From CAYUPI01 sp964446585 (GTDB lineage: Bacteria > Verrucomicrobiota > Verrucomicrobiia > Limisphaerales > UBA8199), in assembly GCA_964446585.1 (NCBI GenBank), contig CAYUPI010000003.1, forward strand, positions 62,001 through 126,000: a DNA stretch of 64,000 bases, given 5' to 3'. The position numbers and the translations under genes are program-made. Below, piece after piece: positions 16,761-24,605 of the stretch (position 1 is its first letter; the number at the start of each line of letters is the position of its first letter). A model generated the notes under the pieces. That model ran no database searches. It saw only the letters and a list, made by a program, of their open reading frames with translations, and was not told where the DNA came from.

Positions 16761-17894
16761 ATGAAAACTGACGATCCGGGACCCGCTCTCAACTCCCCGC
16801 CCGACGAAGCCTCGGCGAAGGCGGGTCAACCACCCGTCCTCCGTAGCGCTTCTGGCGAAGGAGGACCAACTATCAACTGCGACAGTTTGCCTCTTGTCGC
16901 CTCTTTCGACGCCGCCCTGGCCCTGTACGAACGCGACAAGGACCCCTTCCACCTGGCCGCCTTCATGATCCGGCTCTGGCTCGGCGGTCTCGTTCTCGAT
17001 GCCGAAGCCGAATATGCCGAGAAGAAACGTGCCAGCGACCGCTCGCTCCAGAACGGCGAAGCCTGGCGCCAGCTCCAGCAAATCTTCCCAACCATCCTCG
17101 CGCACCCTCAACCCCCCGTCCTCCGTAGCGCTTCTGCCGAAGGAGGATCCACTCTCAACTCTTTGCCTCGCCATACCGGAGCGGCGGCGGCTCAACTTCC
17201 GTACTTGGCTTCCTGCTTCCATCGCTTCTGCGAGGCCGACAAATCGCCCCTCAATTCCCTCCGCCGCGCCTACCTCCCCCTCTCCATCGAGCTGAACCAA
17301 GGGCCAGCTCATTCCGATTCCGCATCCCATCAATCCATCACTCCACTACTCCATCACTCCAATCTTCTTCGCCGCTGGTGCTCCTGGCTCGATGCCGACA
17401 TCCACCTCCGCACCCACCGCCACTGGCACCTGGCGCCCGTTTGTTTCGATCCCGACGCTGAAAAACGCGAACTTGCCCGCCTCGGCAACGCCCAACGCCA
17501 TTTCACCGAGCTCAGCGAAAAATCCCGCTCTGCATGGCATCAACTTTTCGCCGAAGCCGCAGAACGCTTCAAGAATTCCCCCAAATGGCCCACTCTCGGA
17601 AGCGCGATGGCGGACGGAGCCGACCCGCTCTGGCTCTATCCCGACGCGGATACCCTTATCATCTCCCTCTGGCCCCTGGTAACCAGGCACAACTGGACCT
17701 ACCGCGACCTCCTCAACGTCATTCGTCCCGCGCTCAAGCGGCCTGATGCATATCCCTCCGACAACGAGCGAGACTTTAGCACTTACTGCCGAAATGTGCT
17801 TGGTCTGCAGAAAACCGGCAGAGGCAATAGTTCCAGGGATGGCCGACCGCGGGGCTGGGACGTAGCTCAGAGGCTTATCTCAGCCCTCCTTTGA
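16761..17894 (+). CDS. Unknown protein, 377 aa, invaded by palindromic repeats
   Basis: No family recognised. From ATG 16761 the recognisable soluble parts are FDAALALYERDKDPFHLAAFMIRLWLGGL, a helix-rich middle and a C-terminal half with HWHLAPVCFDPDAEKRELARLG and RHNWTYRDLLNVI. Three repeat-derived inserts interrupt it: PPVLRSASGEGG (about 26-37), a near-identical PPVLRSASAEGG (about 119-130) and NSLPRHTGAAAAQ (about 132-144). The inserts are DNA palindromes or a dispersed repeat, all in frame. Low-complexity residues around SASHQSITPLLHHS (about 185-200) are another. Function cannot be told. Confidence 0.6.
   Translation: MKTDDPGPALNSPPDEASAKAGQPPVLRSASGEGGPTINCDSLPLVASFDAALALYERDKDPFHLAAFMIRLWLGGLVLDAEAEYAEKKRASDRSLQNGEAWRQLQQIFPTILAHPQPPVLRSASAEGGSTLNSLPRHTGAAAAQLPYLASCFHRFCEADKSPLNSLRRAYLPLSIELNQGPAHSDSASHQSITPLLHHSNLLRRWCSWLDADIHLRTHRHWHLAPVCFDPDAEKRELARLGNAQRHFTELSEKSRSAWHQLFAEAAERFKNSPKWPTLGSAMADGADPLWLYPDADTLIISLWPLVTRHNWTYRDLLNVIRPALKRPDAYPSDNERDFSTYCRNVLGLQKTGRGNSSRDGRPRGWDVAQRLISALL
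16836..16866 (+). repeat. Palindromic in-frame insert, copy 1
   Basis: GTCCTCC...GGAGGAC arms enclose CGTAGCGCTTCTGGCGAA-type sequence. A related palindrome (CCCGCC...GGCGGG with a similar centre) precedes it at 16797-16826. The palindrome is translated as part of the 377-aa protein. Confidence 0.75.
17118..17148 (+). repeat. Palindromic in-frame insert, copy 2
   Basis: This is identical to 16836-16866 at all but two of 31 positions and in the same reading frame, giving the same peptide with one residue changed (Gly to Ala). It lies eight bases before the 43-bp repeat shared with the helicase gene. Confidence 0.75.
17156..17199 (+). repeat. 43-bp intragenic repeat shared with uvrD-like gene, copy 1
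   Basis: CAACTCTTTGCCTCGCCATA followed by CCGGAGCGGCGGCGGCTCAA matches the minus strand of 34033-34075 at about 84 % of positions. Both copies are translated in the same frame, giving NSLPRHTGAAAAQ here and NSLARHRGAAAAQ in the helicase. Confidence 0.8.
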
Positions 17895-18045
17895 AATTTG
17901 AAATCCCTGAAATCTGAAATTCCTCCAGCGCCTCCTCCTGTCACTCATCATCCACATTTTCCATCCCTCCCACTCCTCCCATTCTTCCCATTTCCTTTTC
18001 TCCAACTCCAAGCTTCTAACTCCCATCTCCCGTCCCCATACTGCC
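17893..18045. repeat. Short tandem repeat spacer before the M50 protease gene
   Basis: Units of TGAAATT / TGAAATC type (17893-17925) pass into CCATCC / CTCCCA / TTCCCA-type pyrimidine runs reaching the ATG region at 18049. No Shine-Dalgarno is apparent in the leader. Confidence 0.75.
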
Positions 18046-18048
18046 GCC

Positions 18049-19632
18049 ATGCCCGGCCGTTGCGACATCTGCGGCATCGAAGCCTTGGAGAGCCAGGAAT
18101 TCCAGCAGGAACGCCTGCCATTCCGCAGACCGAAACGATACTGCCCAGCGTGTCGCAGCCGCTTTTACAATCGTATCTACCTCGTTCTCTTTTTGATTCC
18201 GTTGCTTTTCGCGAGCCTTGCCTTGATTGCAGCCCTACGCCGATCCACGCCGCTCCTGCAATCCAGGGAATTCCAGATTGCATGTGTTCTTCTTCTTCAA
18301 TGGCTCATGATTTTACCGCACGAACTGGGCCACGCCGCTCTCGCCCGCTTCTTCGGTTACAACCAAATCCGTATCCTCATCGGCTCAGGGAAGCAGCTTT
18401 TTTCGGCAAAATTTTTTGGATTCGCGTGGCTATTCAACTTGATTCCCTTTGGTGGGCTAACCCTTTTTGCTCCCTCCTCCAAAATCAGCCGCTGGAAACA
18501 CGTCGTCATTGTTGCAGCTGGTCCAATGGTAAACCTCTGCCTGGCGACAGCCGCGTTGCTGGCTGCAAGGCCTGCCTCGCCTCTGCCTGACACTGCCTCT
18601 TTTCCCAATTTGCTGTGTTGGGCAAACGTTGTCGTCCTTGCCTCAAGCCTCTTCCCTCATGTTGCACAAACCTCCTTCGGACCGGTGCCAACCGACGGTC
18701 TGCAGCTCTGGCACCTGCTGTTTCGATGGAACAAACCCGTTCAAAATCAGCCCCAACCTGTCCCCCTCTGGGAACTGCTTCTGTCCCACTGCCTCAAGTG
18801 GTTCATTTTTCTGATCACCCTCACCACATGTCTGTTGCTGGGCGCCATCGCCGTTGGGGTATTATTTTGGTCAAACGAAATGATGTGGCCTGCAAGAATC
18901 TTTCTTGCGGTGGTTGTTTCCAGTCTCAGTCTTGTAAGCGGTTGGATCACCTGGCGCGTTGCGGTAGATCCAATCGCAAAAGTTCGCAAGCCCATCTGGC
19001 TTGGAGGCGCTTTCCCCTTCGGCCCCGAACAAATCCACCTCATCAAGAAAGCCAATGACCAGCTTGCTCGCCACGAATTCCAGGCCGCAGCAGACACCTT
19101 CAGCGACGTCCTTTCATCCATACCGGACCACAATTCAGGCGCCTTTAACCAGGTACTCACGGCCAAGATTTTCGCCCATATTCAACACCAGGACATCGAC
19201 AGTGCCGAAAAGGCTTGTCTCGATTTTGCCTCGGAACCCGTCAACAAAGAGCACAAAATAAAAGCCCTCGACGCATTTGCCTCCGCCACTCTTTACCATG
19301 CCTCGTCGGCCTCAATGGATCGCGCGGAAAAGGCCGTGCGCTTGGCGCTTGAGATGGCTCCAGGCACCTTAACCTTGAAGGGAACCCTCGGCGGCATTCT
19401 GGTCGAACAAGGGAAATTCAACGAGGCTGAGCCCTTGTTGCGCGAATGCCTCGATCGCAGCCCCGCATACAACGACCAGGGGATCTCCTCCGTTTACCTC
19501 GGATTAATCCGCCTCCGCGAGGCCAAAATCGACGAAGCCAAACGCCTCATCAAAAACGGCACCACCCTCTACCCCGAACCATGGCTCCTTGCCAAAGCGA
19601 GCGCCCTTGCTGGAGAACATCAACCGAAGTGA
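18049..19632 (+). CDS. Zinc-ribbon / M50-type membrane metalloprotease / TPR fusion
   Basis: Residues 1-42 carry CDICG and CPACR, a probable zinc ribbon. Membrane helices follow (about 46-64 and 75-95). HELGHAALARFFG (85-97 region) is the M50 HExxH active site, and AAGPMVNLCLATAALLA corresponds to the second conserved M50 helix (usual NPDG replaced by GPMVN, as in many FG-type members). After several more helices, residues 325-527 form TPR-like helical repeats (AADTFSDVLSS..., EAEPLLRECLDRSPAYND). It is likely an inner-membrane intramembrane-cleaving protease or a catalytically similar membrane protein with a cytosolic TPR binding domain; substrate unknown. Confidence 0.8.
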   Translation: MPGRCDICGIEALESQEFQQERLPFRRPKRYCPACRSRFYNRIYLVLFLIPLLFASLALIAALRRSTPLLQSREFQIACVLLLQWLMILPHELGHAALARFFGYNQIRILIGSGKQLFSAKFFGFAWLFNLIPFGGLTLFAPSSKISRWKHVVIVAAGPMVNLCLATAALLAARPASPLPDTASFPNLLCWANVVVLASSLFPHVAQTSFGPVPTDGLQLWHLLFRWNKPVQNQPQPVPLWELLLSHCLKWFIFLITLTTCLLLGAIAVGVLFWSNEMMWPARIFLAVVVSSLSLVSGWITWRVAVDPIAKVRKPIWLGGAFPFGPEQIHLIKKANDQLARHEFQAAADTFSDVLSSIPDHNSGAFNQVLTAKIFAHIQHQDIDSAEKACLDFASEPVNKEHKIKALDAFASATLYHASSASMDRAEKAVRLALEMAPGTLTLKGTLGGILVEQGKFNEAEPLLRECLDRSPAYNDQGISSVYLGLIRLREAKIDEAKRLIKNGTTLYPEPWLLAKASALAGEHQPK

Positions 19633-19654
19633 GTCCTCGCCTCAAGACACCAGA

Positions 19655-19690
19655 AGCAAATCCGAATTTCGCACTCCGAATTCAGAGATG
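19655..19690. repeat. Short tandem repeat at the left border of the accessory island
   Basis: AATCCGAATTTCGCACTCCGAATTC-type units of 7-8 bases lie between the converging stops of the M50 gene and the PD-(D/E)XK-like gene. Confidence 0.6.
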
Positions 19691-19705
19691 GGCGACCATA
19701 GGGCC

Positions 19706-20281
19706 TTAGCCACCGTCCATGGACAGTACCTGCCAGCCGAAAACCTTGAGGACTTGATGTACAGGATGGATTAGCGGCTTGCGGGTGTGCTCTTCCCTTT
19801 CTGAAAGGCGGATCCTCATCACGGATGTCGCGAGAGTCTCGAACCCGCAAACGCAGGGTTCGAGTGGAATTTGAGCCGGATCATGCTCATAGCCGAATAC
19901 AAGGATGGCTCGGGGTTCGGCGCGTTCTGACTGCAGAAGTTTGAGTGAGTCGCCGAGTGAGCTGGTATTGCCTCTGTAGGGGTGGAGCAGATTCTGTGAC
20001 CAGTTCTCTGCTTCCCTGCCGTTGTCCCCAAACGGGCGGATCACCTTGATCTCGACCTGCCATAGGCCTGGTATCAGGACGTCCGGCTGTCGTTTAGTTA
20101 CGGCGTCGCGGTAGGTGTCGGGAGCGCGTTGCCTCAGGAACCCCAAGGCCAGCTTGGTGGCATCGGCTTCGCCAAACGGGCCTATACCCGGGCGAAATGT
20201 CTTATGTGCGCGTCCGGTCGCATCGACTGCGGCGAGGGCGTCTGCGAAGTCGTTGACCAGGGTCGAAAGGCTCATAAGCAC
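19706..20281 (-). CDS. Putative PD-(D/E)XK-fold nuclease, 191 aa
   Basis: RQPDVLIPGLWQVEIKV (65-81) gives the PD...ExK core (Asp67, Glu77, Lys79), preceded by a helix with GEADATK (37-43) that could supply the first acidic residue. A later strand AILVFGYEHD (125-134) fits the fold's fourth strand. No DNA-binding domain is visible, so targets may come from partners. It is the last gene of a minus-strand trio, 90 bases after the HEPN-like gene. The family is not a named restriction type I recognise; nuclease assignment is from the motif only. Confidence 0.6.
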   Translation of the reverse strand: MLMSLSTLVNDFADALAAVDATGRAHKTFRPGIGPFGEADATKLALGFLRQRAPDTYRDAVTKRQPDVLIPGLWQVEIKVIRPFGDNGREAENWSQNLLHPYRGNTSSLGDSLKLLQSERAEPRAILVFGYEHDPAQIPLEPCVCGFETLATSVMRIRLSEREEHTRKPLIHPVHQVLKVFGWQVLSMDGG

Positions 20282-20371
20282 ACCTCATCCGAGGATGTCG
20301 CGGGAGGCGGGCGCAGCGCAAGAGGATTTGGGTTGGAGCGCGCAGACCGCGTTCGGTAAGCCGCAGCCGAG

Positions 20372-21022
20372 TTACGGGGCGAGTTGTGATGCTAGGCCCC
20401 CCAAGTCAGAGCAGATTCGCCCGAGCCAGGTCATGGGGAGCAGGGGCGTTCCACACAGGGTCTGAGCGCGGAGGAAGGAGCCGGGGCGGCTGCCCCAGAA
20501 GTGCCGGCCGGCGAGGCGCATGCAGGCCGCGTCGAACTTCACGCGCGCGTCAGTATGGTCGTGAGCGATTCGGTGTCTGATGGCGCCGAAGTCCTCCAGG
20601 TCAGCTAATGCGGAGCCTATGACTGTTGACAACCGGTTGTTTATTGTGAAATGCCGATTTGCACGCCTAATAGCGTCTTGAGGGTTGTGCCAGAGTAAGT
20701 AGGGCCGCCCAGCGTATAGCGTTGCCTGGGCGGTAGAGAGATCTCGGGCGAAGGCGGTCAGCGGCGTCTCGCAAAGTCCGCCGAACTCGTATCCGCAAAG
20801 ATAACGGACGAAAATAGAGTCAAGAAAGACCTCCCACTGGTTGAAAGCGCGAAGATAGGCCAACTCATAAAGCAGAAGTCGCCGATGGTCTGTCAGTTCC
20901 CGCCTGACCACCCTCCCGATAAGCGAGTGTGCTCTCAATCGCTCGCTCATCGCTGCGATCCGCTCCGCTTCACGAAGCTGAGTTGCCAGCTTAGAAGCCA
21001 ATGGGGGGACTTGCCGGGGCAC
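20372..21022 (-). CDS. HEPN-like helical protein, 216 aa
   Basis: The protein is largely helical, with a long amphipathic stretch (38-75) and the HEPN-type R-x4-H motif RHRIAH at 149-154, followed by DHTDARVKF. HEPN domains are often metal-independent RNases in toxin, CRISPR and abortive-infection systems; catalytic competence here is inferred. It starts with GTG at 21022, six bases after the DUF262 stop, so it is co-translated with that gene. It resembles the MAE_28990/MAE_18760-type HEPN proteins, which I recall as occurring beside DUF262 genes; a profile search would settle it. Confidence 0.6.
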   Translation of the reverse strand: MPRQVPPLASKLATQLREAERIAAMSERLRAHSLIGRVVRRELTDHRRLLLYELAYLRAFNQWEVFLDSIFVRYLCGYEFGGLCETPLTAFARDLSTAQATLYAGRPYLLWHNPQDAIRRANRHFTINNRLSTVIGSALADLEDFGAIRHRIAHDHTDARVKFDAACMRLAGRHFWGSRPGSFLRAQTLCGTPLLPMTWLGRICSDLGGLASQLAP

Positions 21023-21028
21023 GGCGGA

Positions 21029-22096
21029 TCATCGACTCGAAAACGCCTGTTGGTAAAGTGCCTCGAACCGAGTTTTCCGCGGAATTATGTTATCGGTTTG
21101 CCTGAGGCAGGCGGTAACGAAAACTTGGTCCCTTTGCGAAAGGCTGTCCGTGCTGCCTTCTTTGGCAGCCGCGAGCTTATCCGACAAAACGAGAACAGCG
21201 TCCTTTATTTGCGTTCTCTCCGAGTCAGTGAAGCGTCCCCGCTTCGGAGAAGGAAAGTTCTCGCCGGGGAGCCCAGATAAACGGTGGAGTACCACACAAA
21301 AAAGCGTGTAGAACAAAGGTACCCTTCTGAATTCTGAGTCCTTTAGGTCGTCACCTAAGGTATTCGTGATCTCATCCGCAGCCTGTGTGAACCGGGCGCG
21401 CACCAACCTCTGAGTAGGAAAAGCTTCGTCATACTCCTCATAAAACGCCGAAATGCTCTTTTTCTTGTCCTGCTGGCCCGCCAAAATCGCGACCATCAGC
21501 TCACTCGTCAGCTCTACTTCAAGCATGCGCGCGATGGAGGTTTCTGAGAAAATCCTATGCCTCCTCCAGAATTCCAGATAGTCCAGAGCCAGTGCATAAG
21601 CCGTTTTCTTAAACGGGCCAAAGTACCTTCCGTTTCTTAGTTCCTGGTCGTTCAGCGCCACAGAATAGGTGTTCACACGGGCGAAGACCTCCAAGACATC
21701 CTTGTCGGAGATCTGTTGAAACACCTCGCATAGGAATGTAAACGTTTCTATTTTTTTCTGGTCCTCGGGAGCCAGATCGGCAAACCGCTTTCCGCCGTAC
21801 CGGGTGACTGCCTTGGAAAGGGCGTACTTGCCCTCCATAAATTCGAGAACCGCCCGGAGCCTTTGTTGGCCATCGATTACTTCGCGCACGACCCGCTTCT
21901 TCTCGGGACTTTGGCCCAGTCTAAGGAATATTGGGGGTATCGGGATTCCGCAAAGCAGACTCTCGATGAAATATGAGCGAGCAGGAGTTTTCCATACTTC
22001 TCGCCTCTGAAACTTTGGCGTAATCACGAGCACGCCAAGCTCGTTCCAATCCCTGAACTCCTGTGAGGCGTGGTGAGAAATCGTTGGTTTTTCCAT
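21029..22096 (-). CDS. DUF262 (ParB-like) domain protein, 355 aa
   Basis: The N-terminal half is a DUF262 domain: ITPKFQRREVW (25-35), IPIPPIFLR (51-59) and VIDGQQRLRAVLEF (73-86), with the DGQQR signature that binds nucleotide in the GmrS/ParB superfamily. No HNH/DUF1524 (GmrD) nuclease domain follows, so this is not a full GmrSD modification-dependent enzyme; the C-terminal half is helical and unassigned. First gene of the minus-strand trio, divergent from the HD-domain gene over a 286-base spacer. Likely the sensor or NTP-using component of the module. Confidence 0.82.
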   Translation of the reverse strand: MEKPTISHHASQEFRDWNELGVLVITPKFQRREVWKTPARSYFIESLLCGIPIPPIFLRLGQSPEKKRVVREVIDGQQRLRAVLEFMEGKYALSKAVTRYGGKRFADLAPEDQKKIETFTFLCEVFQQISDKDVLEVFARVNTYSVALNDQELRNGRYFGPFKKTAYALALDYLEFWRRHRIFSETSIARMLEVELTSELMVAILAGQQDKKKSISAFYEEYDEAFPTQRLVRARFTQAADEITNTLGDDLKDSEFRRVPLFYTLFCVVLHRLSGLPGENFPSPKRGRFTDSERTQIKDAVLVLSDKLAAAKEGSTDSLSQRDQVFVTACLRQTDNIIPRKTRFEALYQQAFSSR

Positions 22097-22347
22097 ACGC
22101 TCGAAAAATGCTAAGTCCGAGGTTATGAGCGGGCAACGACGAAATTACTATCGGCCAACAACAAAATCCTGGTTGAAGCATTGTCTAATGGGGGTGCACG
22201 CTGACGACTTCGGGCAAGAGTCACTGATTACTCACACTGCACCAATATCACCTCGCGTCTATGACGGCGCGACTTCTGTTAATGCTGACGACTGACACCT
22301 GCATCTGACTCGGTATCGACATCGTTTCCGGAGTCGGCGCCGGTGTA

Positions 22348-22375
22348 TTGACACGAGACCGCGGACAGCTACGAT
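22348..22375 (+). promoter_or_regulatory. Predicted promoter of the HD/ImmA operon
   Basis: TTGACA (22348-22353), 16 bases, then TACGAT (22370-22375). Transcription would begin near 22382, right at the ATG at 22383, implying a leaderless mRNA or use of the later ATG at 22437, which has GGAGAG 12 bases upstream. Confidence 0.5.
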
Positions 22376-22382
22376 CGCGGTC

Positions 22383-24596
22383 ATGTTGATTCCAGCCCCG
22401 ACGTTTCCCAGCGTGGTGGAGAGAGTCCCGCTCTTCATGCTTGATCACAAGAGACAGCGCAATAATGTCCATGACTTCGTTTATCTCAACGAGATCGAGC
22501 GCGCGGTAATCGACACCCCGGAGATGCAGCGGTTGCGCTACATAAAGCAGCTCGGCTTTGCCTCCTTGATTTATGAGACAGCAGAGCACTCTCGGTTCGC
22601 GCATTCCGTTGGTGTCTGCCATGCGGCGAAGCTACTAGTTGACAGTATCAACCGAAACCACAGGGTATTCGCCGAAAGGACCATTCAGGAAAGCGAGGAG
22701 AAGAATCGGTCTGACGAGAAGAGATTCCAACACGCAGACGATGCACTTGACCATGCTCGGCGTCCCAGAATCTGGTGGGCACAGAGGGTGTGTGTTGGGC
22801 TCGCCGCGCTCCTGCACGACATACCGCATCCGCCAATGTCGCACGCACTTGAACACGAGTCCTCCGCGCTCGTCAAACATGATGATTTGGCTGAAAACCC
22901 CCAACTCTTCCTGTATCTTTTCGGCCGTGACAGCGCGGTCGCTGGGGCGCTGCGGAAGTTTTCTGATCGATTTCGCCAGTACTTGCTAAGGCAACGGGCT
23001 TTCTTCGGGCTTGAGGAGGAGGACGTCTCAGAGTTTTTGAATTCCAACAGCCTTGACGAGGCGGACTTTCTTGGCGCTCTTATATTCGAGATACTGGCAT
23101 TTAAGTCCCCTGAAAAGCACCCATACGAGTCGTTTGAATTCTGCGACAATTGGGGCGCTAAGGCGAGGACGTTTCACTTCTCTAGTTATTTCAGAGCATT
23201 CTACTCGGATCTCATCTCGAACACGATCTGCGCTGATTTGATCGATTATCTCCTGCGGGACGCCGTGAACACTGGCGTACAGAAGACGATCGACCTCAAA
23301 TTCCTTGACCGCATGTTTGTCAAGCAGGCGTTGAAGTCGCCATCCCCCAAAGAGACCGAGACGGAGAGTGCCGGGCTCCGGGTCGTCTTCGATTTGCACG
23401 ACGGACGCGGAGGGCTACGGAAGGACGCCGTATCCGACCTTTTGAGTTTGCTGGAAAACCGATACGCCCTCATGGAGCGGGTTTACATGCACCGTACCAA
23501 ACTGTCGGCTTCGGCTATGCTCGGTCGGGCTTTTCGGATTGATGAACTTCAGCCTGCGTCGCTGTACGAGTTGGATAAGTACCCCTCCGACGACGCCCTT
23601 TTGCGACATTTCATGTACAACGGCAGCACCCAAAGCGTCAAACGGCTCGCTCGAAAAATCTATGAGAGACGCATTTACAAGCCCCTGTTCATACTGGACG
23701 AGGAGGTGTGCAGGCGTCCCGCGTCTCGGCGGGTGCCGCTCACGTTGGACAAGGGAGCTTTGGTCAAGCTGTTTAGGTTGAAGCCCAGCGACGCAAAGGG
23801 CTGGTCCCAGCTTCTCAAGACCGAACGAGACATGGCGGCGGCGTTGTCCCCGGGCAACCCCAGTATACACAACGAGCACCCATTCATTATCTTTTGCATG
23901 GAAGAGAAAGTTGCTTACAAAGATCCGCGGGTGCTCGTCGAGGTGCCGACCCAACATGAGCACCAGCCCGAGAATACGGGTGCGCGTACCGAGATTGAGC
24001 CAGTCCCAGACATGAAGGGCGTCCTGCAGCTGCTGCGGGATTTCACCAGCGACCATGGAGTACAGAGTCAGATCACCTCCATGCTCACGAATTACAACAC
24101 ACTCTGGAAACTCTACGTGTTTGCCGACATGGACCTGGTGAGGCAATTTGCCGACAACGTGCCAAAGGTCTATGCCACTCTGATTGATTCGATCGGCGTC
24201 GAATATCCTGTCGCCGGGCTCTGGCGAGACAAGAACCAAGTCGGGAAGACGCTAGCCGATTCTGATCTCCAAAAAGCTGTCAAAGCGAATAAGAGGAAGC
24301 CGGCTCCGATATCATCTGAGCCTAAAGATTTTGTACCGTTCCTAACCCGCACCACCGGCGAGACAGCGGCCACTTGGCGGCGTAACCTCGGGGAGTTGAA
24401 AATTGCTCGGGAGCATTTTTCGGAAGCATTTAGCCAGCTGCTACCCCGCTTCAGGCAGAAGTACCCAACGTGGAGCTGGAAAGATTCGGTTTTCAGTGAT
24501 AATGACCTACATGGGGAAAAGGGGTATATTGCTTGGCTCAACGACCAGCTTAAAGAAGTCGCTGAACAATTGAGGAGAGGCGATCTGTTTAAGTGA
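22383..24596 (+). CDS. SAMHD1-like HD-domain dNTP triphosphohydrolase, 737 aa
   Basis: The HD catalytic set is complete: RFAHSVGV (71-78, first His), LLHDIPHPPMSH (143-154, His-Asp pair) and ICADLIDYLLRDA (distal Asp) with the downstream GV; this is the pattern of dGTPase/SAMHD1-type enzymes that strip triphosphate from dNTPs. At 737 aa it is much longer than bacterial Dgt; residues about 330-737 are unassigned and may be regulatory or oligomerising. Start is 22383 or 22437. The downstream metallopeptidase starts nine bases after its stop. dNTP depletion is a known antiphage strategy; that role here is inference. Confidence 0.82.
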   Translation: MLIPAPTFPSVVERVPLFMLDHKRQRNNVHDFVYLNEIERAVIDTPEMQRLRYIKQLGFASLIYETAEHSRFAHSVGVCHAAKLLVDSINRNHRVFAERTIQESEEKNRSDEKRFQHADDALDHARRPRIWWAQRVCVGLAALLHDIPHPPMSHALEHESSALVKHDDLAENPQLFLYLFGRDSAVAGALRKFSDRFRQYLLRQRAFFGLEEEDVSEFLNSNSLDEADFLGALIFEILAFKSPEKHPYESFEFCDNWGAKARTFHFSSYFRAFYSDLISNTICADLIDYLLRDAVNTGVQKTIDLKFLDRMFVKQALKSPSPKETETESAGLRVVFDLHDGRGGLRKDAVSDLLSLLENRYALMERVYMHRTKLSASAMLGRAFRIDELQPASLYELDKYPSDDALLRHFMYNGSTQSVKRLARKIYERRIYKPLFILDEEVCRRPASRRVPLTLDKGALVKLFRLKPSDAKGWSQLLKTERDMAAALSPGNPSIHNEHPFIIFCMEEKVAYKDPRVLVEVPTQHEHQPENTGARTEIEPVPDMKGVLQLLRDFTSDHGVQSQITSMLTNYNTLWKLYVFADMDLVRQFADNVPKVYATLIDSIGVEYPVAGLWRDKNQVGKTLADSDLQKAVKANKRKPAPISSEPKDFVPFLTRTTGETAATWRRNLGELKIAREHFSEAFSQLLPRFRQKYPTWSWKDSVFSDNDLHGEKGYIAWLNDQLKEVAEQLRRGDLFK

Positions 24597-24605
24597 CGGC
24601 ATCCA

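Noticed and set aside
19830..19870. tRNA-like GGTTCGA segments
   Set aside because: No cloverleaf can be drawn: acceptor and anticodon arms are missing, and the segment is inside the nuclease-like gene.
21029..22096. GmrSD type IV restriction enzyme
   Set aside because: The DUF262 half is present, but no DUF1524/HNH nuclease half is fused or adjacent.
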